The translations under genes were made by a program, and so were the position numbers. Positions 52,855-60,525 of a stretch of 64,000 nucleotides of DNA are shown piece after piece. Every line of letters starts with the position of its first letter. Within the stretch, counting starts at the first letter, position 1. The DNA is from Thauera sp. JM12B12 (GTDB taxonomy: Bacteria; Pseudomonadota; Gammaproteobacteria; Burkholderiales; Rhodocyclaceae), in the NCBI RefSeq assembly GCF_039614725.1, contig NZ_CP154859.1, forward strand, positions 3,162,001-3,226,000, given 5' to 3'. The notes beneath the pieces are model-generated. The model did no database searches. It had not been told where the DNA came from and was given only the letters and a program-made list of their open reading frames with translations.

Positions 52855-55128
52855 ATGATCGCGCAAGAGCTTGAAGTCAGCCTGCACATGGCTTTCGTAG
52901 AGGCACGTCAGAAGCGCCACGAGTTCATCACCGTGGAACACCTTCTGCTTGCCCTGCTGGACAATCCGTCCGCAGCCCAGGTCCTCAAGGCCTGCGCCGC
53001 CAACATCGACGAATTGCGTCGCGAGTTGACCAACTTCATCAACGAGCACACGCCGCGCATCGAAGGCACGGACGAGATCGACACGCAGCCGACGCTCGGT
53101 TTCCAGCGCGTCATCCAGCGTGCGATTCTGCACGTGCAGTCCTCGGGCAAGAAGGAGGTCACCGGCGCGAACGTACTGGTGGCGATCTTCGGCGAGAAGG
53201 ACTCGCACGCGGTGTATTTCCTCCAGAAACAGAACATCTCCCGTCTGGACGTGGTGAACTTCATCTCCCACGGCATCGCCAAGACGCCGCCACAGGGCGC
53301 CCAGCCGCAGGGTCGCGGCGAGTCGGAACAGGGCGAGCAGGAGCAGGAAGAGAAGTCTGCCGGCGGCGCGCTCGAGAACTACACCCAGAATCTCAACCAG
53401 CAGGCGCTGGTGGGGAAGATCGATCCGCTGATCGGACGCGAGAAGGAAGTCGAGCGTGTGATCCAGACCCTGTGCCGGCGGCGCAAGAACAATCCGCTGC
53501 TGGTCGGTGAGGCCGGCGTCGGCAAGACCGCGATCGCAGAAGGCCTCGCGCGCCGGATCGTCGAAGGGCGCGTGCCCGAGATCCTCGAGAACGCCCAGGT
53601 GTTCGCGCTCGACATGGGCGCCCTGCTCGCGGGCACCAAGTACAGGGGTGATTTCGAGCAACGCCTGAAGGCGGTGCTCAAGCAGCTGATCGAGAACCCG
53701 AACGCGATCCTCTTCATCGACGAGATCCACACCCTGATCGGCGCCGGCGCGGCGTCGGGGGGCACGCTCGATGCGTCGAATCTTCTCAAGCCGGCGCTGT
53801 CTTCCGGACAGCTCAAGTGCATTGGCGCGACCACCTACAACGAGTTCCGCCAGATCTTCGAGAAGGACCATGCGCTCTCGCGTCGCTTCCAGAAGATCGA
53901 CGTGATCGAGCCTTCGGTGGCCGAGACGGTCGAGATCCTCAAGGGGCTCAAGAGCCGCTTCGAGGAGCACCACGGCATCAAGTACAGCAACTCTGCGCTC
54001 TCCAGCGCCGCGGAGCTGTCGGCCAAGTACATCAATGACCGCCACCTGCCCGACAAGGCGATCGACGTCATCGACGAGGCCGGCGCCGCCCAGCGCATCC
54101 TGCCGAAGTCGAAGCAGAAGAAGACCATCGGCAAGAACGAGATCGAGGAGATCGTCGCCAAGATCGCCCGCATCCCGCCGCGCACCGTGTCCAACGACGA
54201 CAAGGCCGCCCTCAAGACGCTCGAGCGCGACCTCAAGAACGTCGTCTTCGGCCAGAACGCCGCGATCGAGGCCCTCGCCAAGGCGATCAAGATGTCGCGC
54301 TCCGGCCTCGGCAACCCGCAGAAGCCGATCGGCTCCTTCCTGTTCTCCGGCCCCACCGGCGTCGGCAAGACCGAGGTCGCGCGCCAGCTCGCCTACACGC
54401 TGGGCATCGAACTGGTGCGCTTCGACATGTCCGAGTACATGGAGCGCCACGCCGTCAGCCGCCTGATCGGCGCGCCGCCGGGCTACGTCGGCTTCGACCA
54501 AGGCGGCCTGCTCACCGAGCAGATCACCAAGAAGCCGCACTGCGTGCTGCTGCTCGACGAGATCGAGAAGGCGCATCCGGACATCTACAACATCCTGCTG
54601 CAGGTCATGGACCACGGCACACTGACCGACAACAACGGTCGCCAGGCGGACTTCCGCAACGTGATCATCATCATGACCACCAACGCCGGCGCCGAGTCGA
54701 TGCAGAAGGCGGTGATCGGCTTCTCCGCCAAGCGCGAGGCAGGCGACGAGATGGCCGACATCAAGCGCCTGTTCACGCCGGAGTTCCGCAACCGGCTCGA
54801 CGCGATGATCTCGTTCAAGGCGCTCGACAACGAGATCATCCTGCGCGTGGTCGACAAGTTCCTGATGCAGCTCGAGGCGCAACTGCACGAGAAGAAGGTG
54901 GAAGCCCACTTCAGCGACGAACTCAAGGCCTGGCTGGCGGAGAAGGGCTTCGATCCGCTGATGGGTGCGCGTCCGATGGCACGGCTGATTCAGGACACGA
55001 TCCGCGCCGCGCTCGCCGACGAGCTCCTGTTCGGGCGCCTGGTCAATGGTGGCAAGGTGACCATCGACCTCGACGAGGACGACAAGGTGAAGCTGGTGTT
55101 CGAGGAGACGGAAACGGCCGCGGCCTGA
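52855..55128 (+). CDS. clpA: ClpA ATPase subunit of the ClpAP protease
   Basis: 757 residues: a Clp-N domain (1-145), a Gln/Glu-rich linker (SEQGEQEQEEKSAGG, about 160-175), AAA1 with Walker A GEAGVGKTAIAEG and Walker B LFIDEIH, AAA2 with GPTGVGKTEVARQ and VLLLDEIEKAHPD, and the C-terminal IGL-like loop for ClpP docking (FSAKREAG region). Coupled to clpS. clpP is not in the window. Followed by a terminator at 55164-55198. Confidence 0.97.
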   Translation: MIAQELEVSLHMAFVEARQKRHEFITVEHLLLALLDNPSAAQVLKACAANIDELRRELTNFINEHTPRIEGTDEIDTQPTLGFQRVIQRAILHVQSSGKKEVTGANVLVAIFGEKDSHAVYFLQKQNISRLDVVNFISHGIAKTPPQGAQPQGRGESEQGEQEQEEKSAGGALENYTQNLNQQALVGKIDPLIGREKEVERVIQTLCRRRKNNPLLVGEAGVGKTAIAEGLARRIVEGRVPEILENAQVFALDMGALLAGTKYRGDFEQRLKAVLKQLIENPNAILFIDEIHTLIGAGAASGGTLDASNLLKPALSSGQLKCIGATTYNEFRQIFEKDHALSRRFQKIDVIEPSVAETVEILKGLKSRFEEHHGIKYSNSALSSAAELSAKYINDRHLPDKAIDVIDEAGAAQRILPKSKQKKTIGKNEIEEIVAKIARIPPRTVSNDDKAALKTLERDLKNVVFGQNAAIEALAKAIKMSRSGLGNPQKPIGSFLFSGPTGVGKTEVARQLAYTLGIELVRFDMSEYMERHAVSRLIGAPPGYVGFDQGGLLTEQITKKPHCVLLLDEIEKAHPDIYNILLQVMDHGTLTDNNGRQADFRNVIIIMTTNAGAESMQKAVIGFSAKREAGDEMADIKRLFTPEFRNRLDAMISFKALDNEIILRVVDKFLMQLEAQLHEKKVEAHFSDELKAWLAEKGFDPLMGARPMARLIQDTIRAALADELLFGRLVNGGKVTIDLDEDDKVKLVFEETETAAA

Positions 55129-55163
55129 ACGCTCTTCGCCGGGGCAAGCCCGGCGCATACGGG

Positions 55164-55198
55164 AAACGGCATGTACCCAGGGGGAACATGCCGTTTTT
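55164..55198 (+). terminator. Intrinsic terminator after clpA
   Basis: AAACGGCATGT (55164-55174) and ACATGCCGTTT (55186-55196) pair across an 11-nt loop, with five T at 55194-55198. Confidence 0.85.
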
Positions 55199-55228
55199 CA
55201 TTACGGTGACGCGTTCGCAGAATTTGCC

Positions 55229-55296
55229 GTGGGGGCGGGCTCGCCCGCGCAGAGGCGCCTCGTCGACGCCTCGTTCGCGGGCAAGCCCGCTCCCAC
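55229..55296. repeat. REP-like inverted element between clpA and rraA
   Basis: GTGGGGGCGGGCTCGCCCGCG (55229-55249, itself a hairpin) and its near reverse complement (55276-55296) face each other around a 26-bp centre. Two such GC palindromes in inverted orientation make a BIME-like unit. The GCGGGCTTGCCCGC-type core is common in dispersed elements of GC-rich proteobacteria. Confidence 0.7.
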
Positions 55297-55350
55297 ACCG
55301 GCCGCTCCCACACCAGCCACTCCCCCACCGGCCGCGCCCACACCGCCGCG
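55291..55350. repeat. Four imperfect 15-bp tandem repeats
   Basis: The units TCCCACACCGGCCGC, TCCCACACCAGCCAC, TCCCCCACCGGCCGC and GCCCACACCGCCGCG follow each other directly, starting in the outer end of the REP arm. They differ by one to three bases. They read as an Ala/Pro/Thr repeat in one frame, but no gene is supported there. Confidence 0.7.
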
Positions 55351-55432
55351 CTCGCAGCGCGGTCGTTTATCATGCGCGCTCCCTCGTCGGCCACCCGACG
55401 CACCGCCCCCCCCTTTCTTTCGAGGAGCCAGC

Positions 55433-55912
55433 ATGAACATCCAGACCGCCGACCTCTGCGACGCCCACGAAGACAAGCTCCTCGTCGTCGCCCCCATGTT
55501 TGCCAGCTACGGCGGCCGCCCGGCCTTCGGCGGACCGATGTCGACACTCAAGATCTTCGAAGACAATTCCTTCGTCCGCAAGGCCGTCGAAAGCCCGGGC
55601 AACGGCCGGGTGCTCGTCATCGACGGCGGCGCGTCGATGCGGTGCGCGCTCGTCGGCGACCAGCTCGCCGAGCTCGCAGTGAAGAACGGCTGGGCTGGCA
55701 TCATCGTCTATGGCTGCATCCGCGACTCGAGGGCGATCGGCGAGATGGACCTGGGTGTGTTCGCCCTCGGCACCCACCCCAAGAAGACCGTCAAGCGCAA
55801 CACCGGCGAGGTCGACATCCCGATCACCTTCGGCGGCGTCACCTTTCACCCCGGCCACCACGTCTATGCCGACGAGGACGGCGTCGTGGTGAGCGCCACG
55901 CCCCTGCTCTGA
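55433..55912 (+). CDS. rraA: RraA family protein (RNase E regulator / HMG-type aldolase)
   Basis: 159 residues from ATG at 55433 behind CGAGGAG. FASYGGRPAFGGPMSTLKIFEDN and WAGIIVYGCIRDSRAIGEMDLGVFALGTHPKK (in blocks) are RraA signatures. GQ/D and R of the (H)xCR-DD motif used by 4-hydroxy-4-methyl-2-oxoglutarate aldolases are seen (GCIRDS), so either RNase E inhibition or aldolase activity is possible. An upstream in-frame extension across the repeats was rejected. Confidence 0.9.
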   Translation: MNIQTADLCDAHEDKLLVVAPMFASYGGRPAFGGPMSTLKIFEDNSFVRKAVESPGNGRVLVIDGGASMRCALVGDQLAELAVKNGWAGIIVYGCIRDSRAIGEMDLGVFALGTHPKKTVKRNTGEVDIPITFGGVTFHPGHHVYADEDGVVVSATPLL

Positions 55913-56083
55913 CGGGCATACGTCAATCGCCCCCCACGCCCATGGATGAGGGCTTGCAATAGGACATGCAAGGCCCCACGCCGCTCGAGCGGAAATCGAT
56001 CGCAATGCAACAGGCGGGAGGGCGAAGTCCGTTTCATGGGACTCACTTTCATTTCACACTACAAAACAAAAAGCGCAAGGCAT

Positions 56084-56095
56084 TGTTTTAAAACA
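56084..56095. promoter_or_regulatory. 12-bp palindrome upstream of the aceA promoter
   Basis: TGTTTTAAAACA is a perfect palindrome in an AT-rich patch of the 359-bp region between rraA and aceA. With its centre near -75 it could be a second operator or simply AT-rich curved DNA. The upstream 140 bp (55913-56050) show nothing I can support. Confidence 0.35.
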
Positions 56096-56109
56096 TAAAG
56101 ATTTTTTCT

Positions 56110-56129
56110 TATGTCTTATATAAGACATA
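56110..56129. promoter_or_regulatory. Perfect 20-bp palindrome abutting the aceA -35 box
   Basis: TATGTCTTATATAAGACATA is symmetric at every position. It ends at 56129, immediately before the -35 element TTGCTG (56130-56135), so it occupies about -56 to -37. Its GTC...GAC dyad around an AT core suits a GntR/FCD-type or similar dimeric regulator. The regulator is not encoded in the window, as far as can be told. Confidence 0.75.
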
Positions 56130-56158
56130 TTGCTGCTGCGCGGAATGCCTCCTATACT
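56130..56158 (+). promoter_or_regulatory. aceA promoter
   Basis: TTGCTG (56130-56135) and TATACT (56153-56158), 17-nt spacer; start near 56165. The leader of about 107 nt contains an inverted repeat CTGCAGCG/CGCTGCAG (56169-56176 and 56194-56201), forming a stem-loop close to the 5' end of the mRNA. Confidence 0.7.
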
Positions 56159-56271
56159 CTCTTCCCATCTGCAGCGTTTTTCTCCCTCGAAACCGCTGCA
56201 GCCGGAACACCGCGACCGGTGCCTGAACCCGCCGCGATGGTTGACCCCTTCTGTACTGATAAGGACGCATC

Positions 56272-57585
56272 ATGACCATGACCCGCGAACAGCAAATCGC
56301 CGCTCTGGAAAAAGACTGGGCCGAGAACCCCCGTTGGAAAGGCATCAAGCGCGGCTACTCCGCCGCTGACGTCGTCCGCCTGCGTGGCAGCCTGCAGCCC
56401 GAGTACACCCTTGCCCAGCGCGGCGCGAAGCTGCTGTGGGAGCGCGTCAATGGCGCCGCCAAGAAGGGCTACGTGAACGCCTTCGGCGCGATCACCGCCG
56501 GTCAGGCGATGCAGCAGGCCAAGGCCGGCCTCGAGGCCGTGTATCTGTCGGGCTGGCAGGTCGCCGCCGACGGCAACACCTCCGAGACCATGTACCCCGA
56601 CCAGTCGCTGTACGCCTACGACTCGGTCCCGACCATGGTCCGCCGCATCAACAACACCTTCAAGCGCGCCGACGAGATCCAGTGGTCGCGCGGCATCAAC
56701 CCGGGCGACAAGGAATTCGTCGACTACTTCCTGCCGATCGTCGCTGACGCCGAGGCCGGTTTCGGTGGCGTGCTCAACGCCTTTGAACTGATGAAGAACA
56801 TGATCGCCGCCGGTGCCGCCGGTGTGCACTTCGAAGACCAGTTGGCTGCCGTGAAGAAGTGCGGCCACATGGGTGGCAAGGTCCTGGTGCCGACCCAGGA
56901 AGCCTGCGAGAAGCTGATCGCCGCCCGCTTTGCTGCCGACGTCATGGGCGTGCCGACCATCATCCTGGCCCGCACCGACGCCGAAGCCGCCAACCTGATC
57001 ACCTCCGACCACGACGCCAACGACAAGCCCTTCCTCACCGGTGAGCGCACCCAGGAAGGCTTCTACCGCGTCAAGAACGGCCTCGAGCAGGCCATCAGCC
57101 GCGGCGTCGCCTACGCGCCCTACGCCGACCTGGTGTGGTGCGAGACCGGCACGCCCGACCTGGGCTTCGCCCGCGAGTTCGCCCAGGCCGTGCATGCCGC
57201 CTGCCCGGGCAAGCTGCTGTCGTACAACTGCTCGCCGTCCTTCAACTGGAAGAAGAACCTGGACGACGCGACCATCGCCAAGTTCCAGGACGAGCTGTCG
57301 GCGCTGGGCTACAAGTACCAGTTCATCACCCTGGCCGGCATCCACATCAACTGGTTCAACACCTTCAAGTTCGCCCATGCCTATGCTCGTGGCGAAGGCA
57401 TGAAGCACTACACCGAAATGGTGCAGGAACCTGAATTCGCCGCACGCGAGCAGGGCTACACCTTCGTGTCGCACCAGCAGGAAGTGGGCGCCGGCTACTT
57501 CGACGACGTCACCACCGTGATCCAGGGCGGCTCGTCCTCGGTCAAGGCGCTGACCGGCTCGACCGAAGAAGAGCAGTTCCACTAA
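56272..57585 (+). CDS. aceA: Isocitrate lyase
   Basis: 437 residues from ATG at 56272, with TAAGGA upstream. It cleaves isocitrate to glyoxylate and succinate. The catalytic loop [13 protein letters not shown] carries the active-site cysteine; [23 protein letters not shown] ([11 protein letters not shown]) and [10 protein letters not shown] are substrate and metal sites. Length matches the short E. coli form. Needed for growth on acetate, agreeing with the acetate-type symporter at 36-38 kb. Monocistronic; malate synthase is not in the window. Confidence 0.97.
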   Translation: MTMTREQQIAALEKDWAENPRWKGIKRGYSAADVVRLRGSLQPEYTLAQRGAKLLWERVNGAAKKGYVNAFGAITAGQAMQQAKAGLEAVYLSGWQVAADGNTSETMYPDQSLYAYDSVPTMVRRINNTFKRADEIQWSRGINPGDKEFVDYFLPIVADAEAGFGGVLNAFELMKNMIAAGAAGVHFEDQLAAVKKCGHMGGKVLVPTQEACEKLIAARFAADVMGVPTIILARTDAEAANLITSDHDANDKPFLTGERTQEGFYRVKNGLEQAISRGVAYAPYADLVWCETGTPDLGFAREFAQAVHAACPGKLLSYNCSPSFNWKKNLDDATIAKFQDELSALGYKYQFITLAGIHINWFNTFKFAHAYARGEGMKHYTEMVQEPEFAAREQGYTFVSHQQEVGAGYFDDVTTVIQGGSSSVKALTGSTEEEQFH

Positions 57586-57618
57586 GAGGCTGCTTCCCCG
57601 GTAACAGGGGAGGATACG

Positions 57619-57647
57619 AAAGGCCATCCTGCGGGATGGCCTTTTTT
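57619..57647 (+). terminator. Intrinsic terminator after aceA
   Basis: AAAGGCCATCC and GGATGGCCTTT are perfect 11-bp arms with a TGCG loop, continuing into TTTTTT (57642-57647). Confidence 0.93.
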
Positions 57648-57691
57648 CGTTCACCGCGTGTGGCCGCGGGGAGCACCTCGATGCGCGTCGC

Positions 57692-58249
57692 TCAGCCGCG
57701 ACCCGGTCCCATGCCGCTGCCGTCGCGCGGGCCGTCACCCATGCCACCGCGCATGCCGCGTTCGCCCTTGCCGCCGCGCGGCCCCATTTTCTGGAACTCG
57801 GCATCGAACACGGTCTTCTGCGCATCGCTCAACGTGCCATAGAAGGCCTCTACCGACTTGCGGGCGTCGGCCAGCTCGACCTGGCGCAGCTTGCTCATCT
57901 CCTCCATGCGCTGCATGCGCTCGATCGCGGTCTTCGGCGCATCCGCGGCGCGGCGTTCGGCCATGGTGGCCGCCATGCGCTCAGCGCGAGCCTTCATGTC
58001 GGCCTTGAAGGCTTCGAAGGCGGGCTTCTGCTCGGGGGCCAGCGCGAGCGCCAGCTCCAGCCGGGCCAGGTGCAGTTCGGCGCGCTCGGCCATCTTCGCC
58101 TTCATGCGCTCGGGTTCCATCTGCGACCAGCCGGCCTTGCCGCCGCGCGGGCCATCGCAATGCCCGCCCCAGGCCAGTGCGGCCGTGCTGCCGATGGCAC
58201 CGGTGGTGATGAGGGCGGCAGCGATCGAGGTCTTGATCCAGTTCTTCAT
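57692..58249 (-). CDS. Spy/CpxP-family periplasmic protein
   Basis: 185 residues from ATG at 58247-58249 behind GGAGAATC. A Sec signal (TSIAAALITTGAIGSTAALA) is followed by a helical LTxxQ-type domain: LALALAPEQKPAFEAFKADM and FYGTLSDAQKTVFDAEFQKM are the two LTxxQ-like motifs. The C-terminus is rich in Gly/Arg/Met (GGKGERGMRGGMGDG). Spy-type chaperones and CpxP-type sensors are alternatives. It is divergent from a two-component system, like cpxP with cpxRA. Confidence 0.87.
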   Translation of the reverse strand: MKNWIKTSIAAALITTGAIGSTAALAWGGHCDGPRGGKAGWSQMEPERMKAKMAERAELHLARLELALALAPEQKPAFEAFKADMKARAERMAATMAERRAADAPKTAIERMQRMEEMSKLRQVELADARKSVEAFYGTLSDAQKTVFDAEFQKMGPRGGKGERGMRGGMGDGPRDGSGMGPGRG

Positions 58250-58381
58250 GATGATTCTCCTGTCGGTTGGCACTTTGCCTGCCCGTCCGTTCGGGCGACG
58301 GAGCCATTACAGCACCGGGATGTAAGCCGGCTTTGTCTGCAACGGCCCGATTTGCAGCCTCGTGTCTCCGCAGCGGCGATT

Positions 58382-58396
58382 GATACGCTGGGATAC
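58382..58396. promoter_or_regulatory. GATAC direct repeat between the Spy-like gene and the response regulator
   Basis: GATACGCTGGGATAC has two GATAC units with a 10-bp period, the arrangement bound by OmpR-family regulators. A TTACA-N9-TGTAA inverted repeat (58307-58325) lies closer to the Spy-like gene. Both are in the 195-bp divergent region. Confidence 0.4.
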
Positions 58397-58444
58397 AAAC
58401 ACCCCCCGGGTGAGCCGTAAGATGCCGGCCATGGAGAAGCACGC

Positions 58445-59212
58445 ATGAACCACTCTTCCGACCACATCCTGATCGTCGACGACGACCGCGACATCCGCCA
58501 GTTGCTCGCCGACTACCTCGAGAAGCAGGGCCTGCGTTGCACCACCGCCGCCGACGGCCGCGAGATGAAGGCCGCCCTCGAGCAGTTCCGCATCGACCTC
58601 ATCGTGCTCGACGTCATGATGCCGGGCGAGGATGGCCTCACCCTGTGCCGCAACCTGCGCGCGAGCGGCAGCGGCCACGCGAACACGCCGATCCTGATGC
58701 TGACCGCGCGCGGCGAGGACATGGACCGCATCATCGGCCTCGAGATGGGCGCGGACGACTACCTAGCCAAGCCATTCGTCCCGCGCGAACTCTTCGCCCG
58801 CATCCGCGCGGTGCTGCGCCGCACGCGCGCGCTGCCACCCAACCTGGAGGCGGCGCCGCCGGCAAACGCACGCGAGCTGCACTTCGCCCGTTGGCGCCTC
58901 GACACCGTCAATCGCCACCTGGTCGCCGAGGACGGCAGCGTAGTCGCGCTCTCCGGCGCCGAGTACCGCATGCTGAGCGTGTTTCTGTCGCACCCGCAGA
59001 AGGTGCTGTCGCGCGATCAGCTGATGGAGCTCACCCAGGGCCGCGAAGCCGACGTTTTCGACCGCTCGATCGACCTGCTGGTGAGCCGGCTGCGCCAGCG
59101 CCTCGGCGACAATGCGCGCGAGTCGACGATCATCAAGACCGTGCGCAACGAAGGCTACGTGCTTGCCGCCGAGGTCAGCGTGGTCACACCGGACGGAAGC
59201 GCACCGCGATGA
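58445..59212 (+). CDS. OmpR-family response regulator
   Basis: 255 residues: receiver domain 6-122 with phospho-acceptor D56 (LIVLDVMMP), acidic pair in LIVDDDRD, K109 (YLAKPF), and a C-terminal winged helix (about 150-245, SGAEYRMLSVFLSHPQKVLSRDQLM in parts; FDRSIDLLVSRLRQRLGD). Paired with the kinase by a four-base overlap (ATGA). Given the Spy-like neighbour it probably answers envelope stress or metal. Confidence 0.94.
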   Translation: MNHSSDHILIVDDDRDIRQLLADYLEKQGLRCTTAADGREMKAALEQFRIDLIVLDVMMPGEDGLTLCRNLRASGSGHANTPILMLTARGEDMDRIIGLEMGADDYLAKPFVPRELFARIRAVLRRTRALPPNLEAAPPANARELHFARWRLDTVNRHLVAEDGSVVALSGAEYRMLSVFLSHPQKVLSRDQLMELTQGREADVFDRSIDLLVSRLRQRLGDNARESTIIKTVRNEGYVLAAEVSVVTPDGSAPR

Positions 59213-60525
59213 AGCTTCCCCTGCCGCGCAGCCTGTTCGCCCGCCTGATGCTGATCTGGCTGATCGGCATGGCGCTCGTGCTGGCGGTGAGCCTGGCGCT
59301 GTTCCTCGGCGAGCGCGAGCGCATCGGCCGCAGCGCGCTGTTCGAGGGCGTGGCACAAGAGATCGCCAGCGTCGCCGACCTGCTCGACAACATGTCGCCA
59401 CCGGAGCGCGAGCGCTGGATCGACGACATCGGCCGCCGCCGGCTGCGCCTCGCCCTGCGCCCGCCGCGCGAACACCTGCGCCCGCTCGGCGACGAGCATC
59501 CCCTGCAGGCGGCATTGCGCGCGGCAATGCCGCAGCGCCCAACGGCCCTCTACATGCATCCGCGCGACGACCGCCCCCACCCCGGCCTGCTGATCGTGCT
59601 TACGCTCGCCGATGGCACGCCGCTGCAGGTGCGCCTGCCCGGGATCCCGCCGGCGCCCGCGATCATGCTGCATCGGCCAGGGCCCTTTCTGGCCGCGCTC
59701 GCCGCGCTCGCGCTCGGCGTCGGACTGCTCACCTGGATCGCGGTGCGTATCGCCACCCGGCCGCTGTCGCGCATGGCCGACGCAGCACGCGCCCTCGGCG
59801 AGGATCCGACGCGCCCCCCCATTGATATCCGCGGCCCCACCGAGGTGGCCCGGGCCGCCATCGCCTTCAACCAGATGCAGCAGCGCATCGCCGAGCACGT
59901 CGCCGAGCGTACCCGCATCCTGGCGGCGATCTCTCACGACCTTCAGACCCCGATCACCCGCCTGCGCCTGCGCGCCGAACAGGTGGAGGACGAGGGTCTG
60001 CGCGGGCGCATCCAGTCCGACCTCGACGCCATGCAGGGACTGGTGAAGGAGGGGCTGGCCTACGCGCGCAGCCTGGACGAGCGTAGCCCGCCGCAGCCGA
60101 TCGAGCTCGGCCCGCTGCTGCACGCGCTCGGCGAAGACGCGCGCGACATGGGGTGGGCGGTGCGCGTACCGGAGGACGCGCGAGGGCGCATCAATGGCAG
60201 TCCGTCAGCCCTGCGCCGAGCCCTTTGGAACCTCGTCGAGAACGGCGTGAAGTTCGGCAGCGCGGTCGACATCGCGCTCGCCTGCACGGACGAGGCGTGC
60301 GAGATCCGCATCCGCGATCACGGCCCGGGTCTGGCGGAGGACGAGCTCGAGAAGGTGTTCGAGCCCTTCTACCGGACGGAGGCCTCGCGCAACCGCGAAA
60401 CCGGCGGCACCGGGCTGGGCCTGGCGATCACCCGCAACCTGCTGCACGCGCAGGGCGGCGAGGTCGCGCTACGCAATCACCCCGAGGGCGGGCTGGAGGC
60501 GGTGGTGCGGCTACGTGCACGGTAG
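59209..60525 (+). CDS. Sensor histidine kinase
   Basis: 438 residues from ATG at 59209. Two membrane helices (LFARLMLIWLIGMALVLAVSLALFL in parts and FLAALAALALGVGLLTWIAV) bracket a periplasmic sensor of about 130 residues. A HAMP segment, the H-box AAISHDLQTPITRLR, N-box NLVENGVKFG, and ATP-lid motifs DHGPGL, FEPFYR and GGTGLGLAI follow. It phosphorylates the regulator encoded upstream. Its 3' end overlaps glpD on the other strand by 49 bp. Confidence 0.95.
   Translation: MKLPLPRSLFARLMLIWLIGMALVLAVSLALFLGERERIGRSALFEGVAQEIASVADLLDNMSPPERERWIDDIGRRRLRLALRPPREHLRPLGDEHPLQAALRAAMPQRPTALYMHPRDDRPHPGLLIVLTLADGTPLQVRLPGIPPAPAIMLHRPGPFLAALAALALGVGLLTWIAVRIATRPLSRMADAARALGEDPTRPPIDIRGPTEVARAAIAFNQMQQRIAEHVAERTRILAAISHDLQTPITRLRLRAEQVEDEGLRGRIQSDLDAMQGLVKEGLAYARSLDERSPPQPIELGPLLHALGEDARDMGWAVRVPEDARGRINGSPSALRRALWNLVENGVKFGSAVDIALACTDEACEIRIRDHGPGLAEDELEKVFEPFYRTEASRNRETGGTGLGLAITRNLLHAQGGEVALRNHPEGGLEAVVRLRAR

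Noticed and set aside
52315..55158. 947-codon minus-strand frame opposite clpS-clpA
   Set aside because: Antisense to well-conserved ClpS and ClpA; Leu/Val/Asp/Arg-rich composition typical of a mirror frame.
55291..55350. Tandem 15-bp array as a CRISPR
   Set aside because: Units are contiguous without spacers and no cas gene is present in the window.
55229..55432. In-frame N-terminal extension of rraA with Pro/Ala/Thr repeats
   Set aside because: It is the translation of the REP element and 15-bp repeats; the ATG at 55433 has a good ribosome-binding site and matches the family start.
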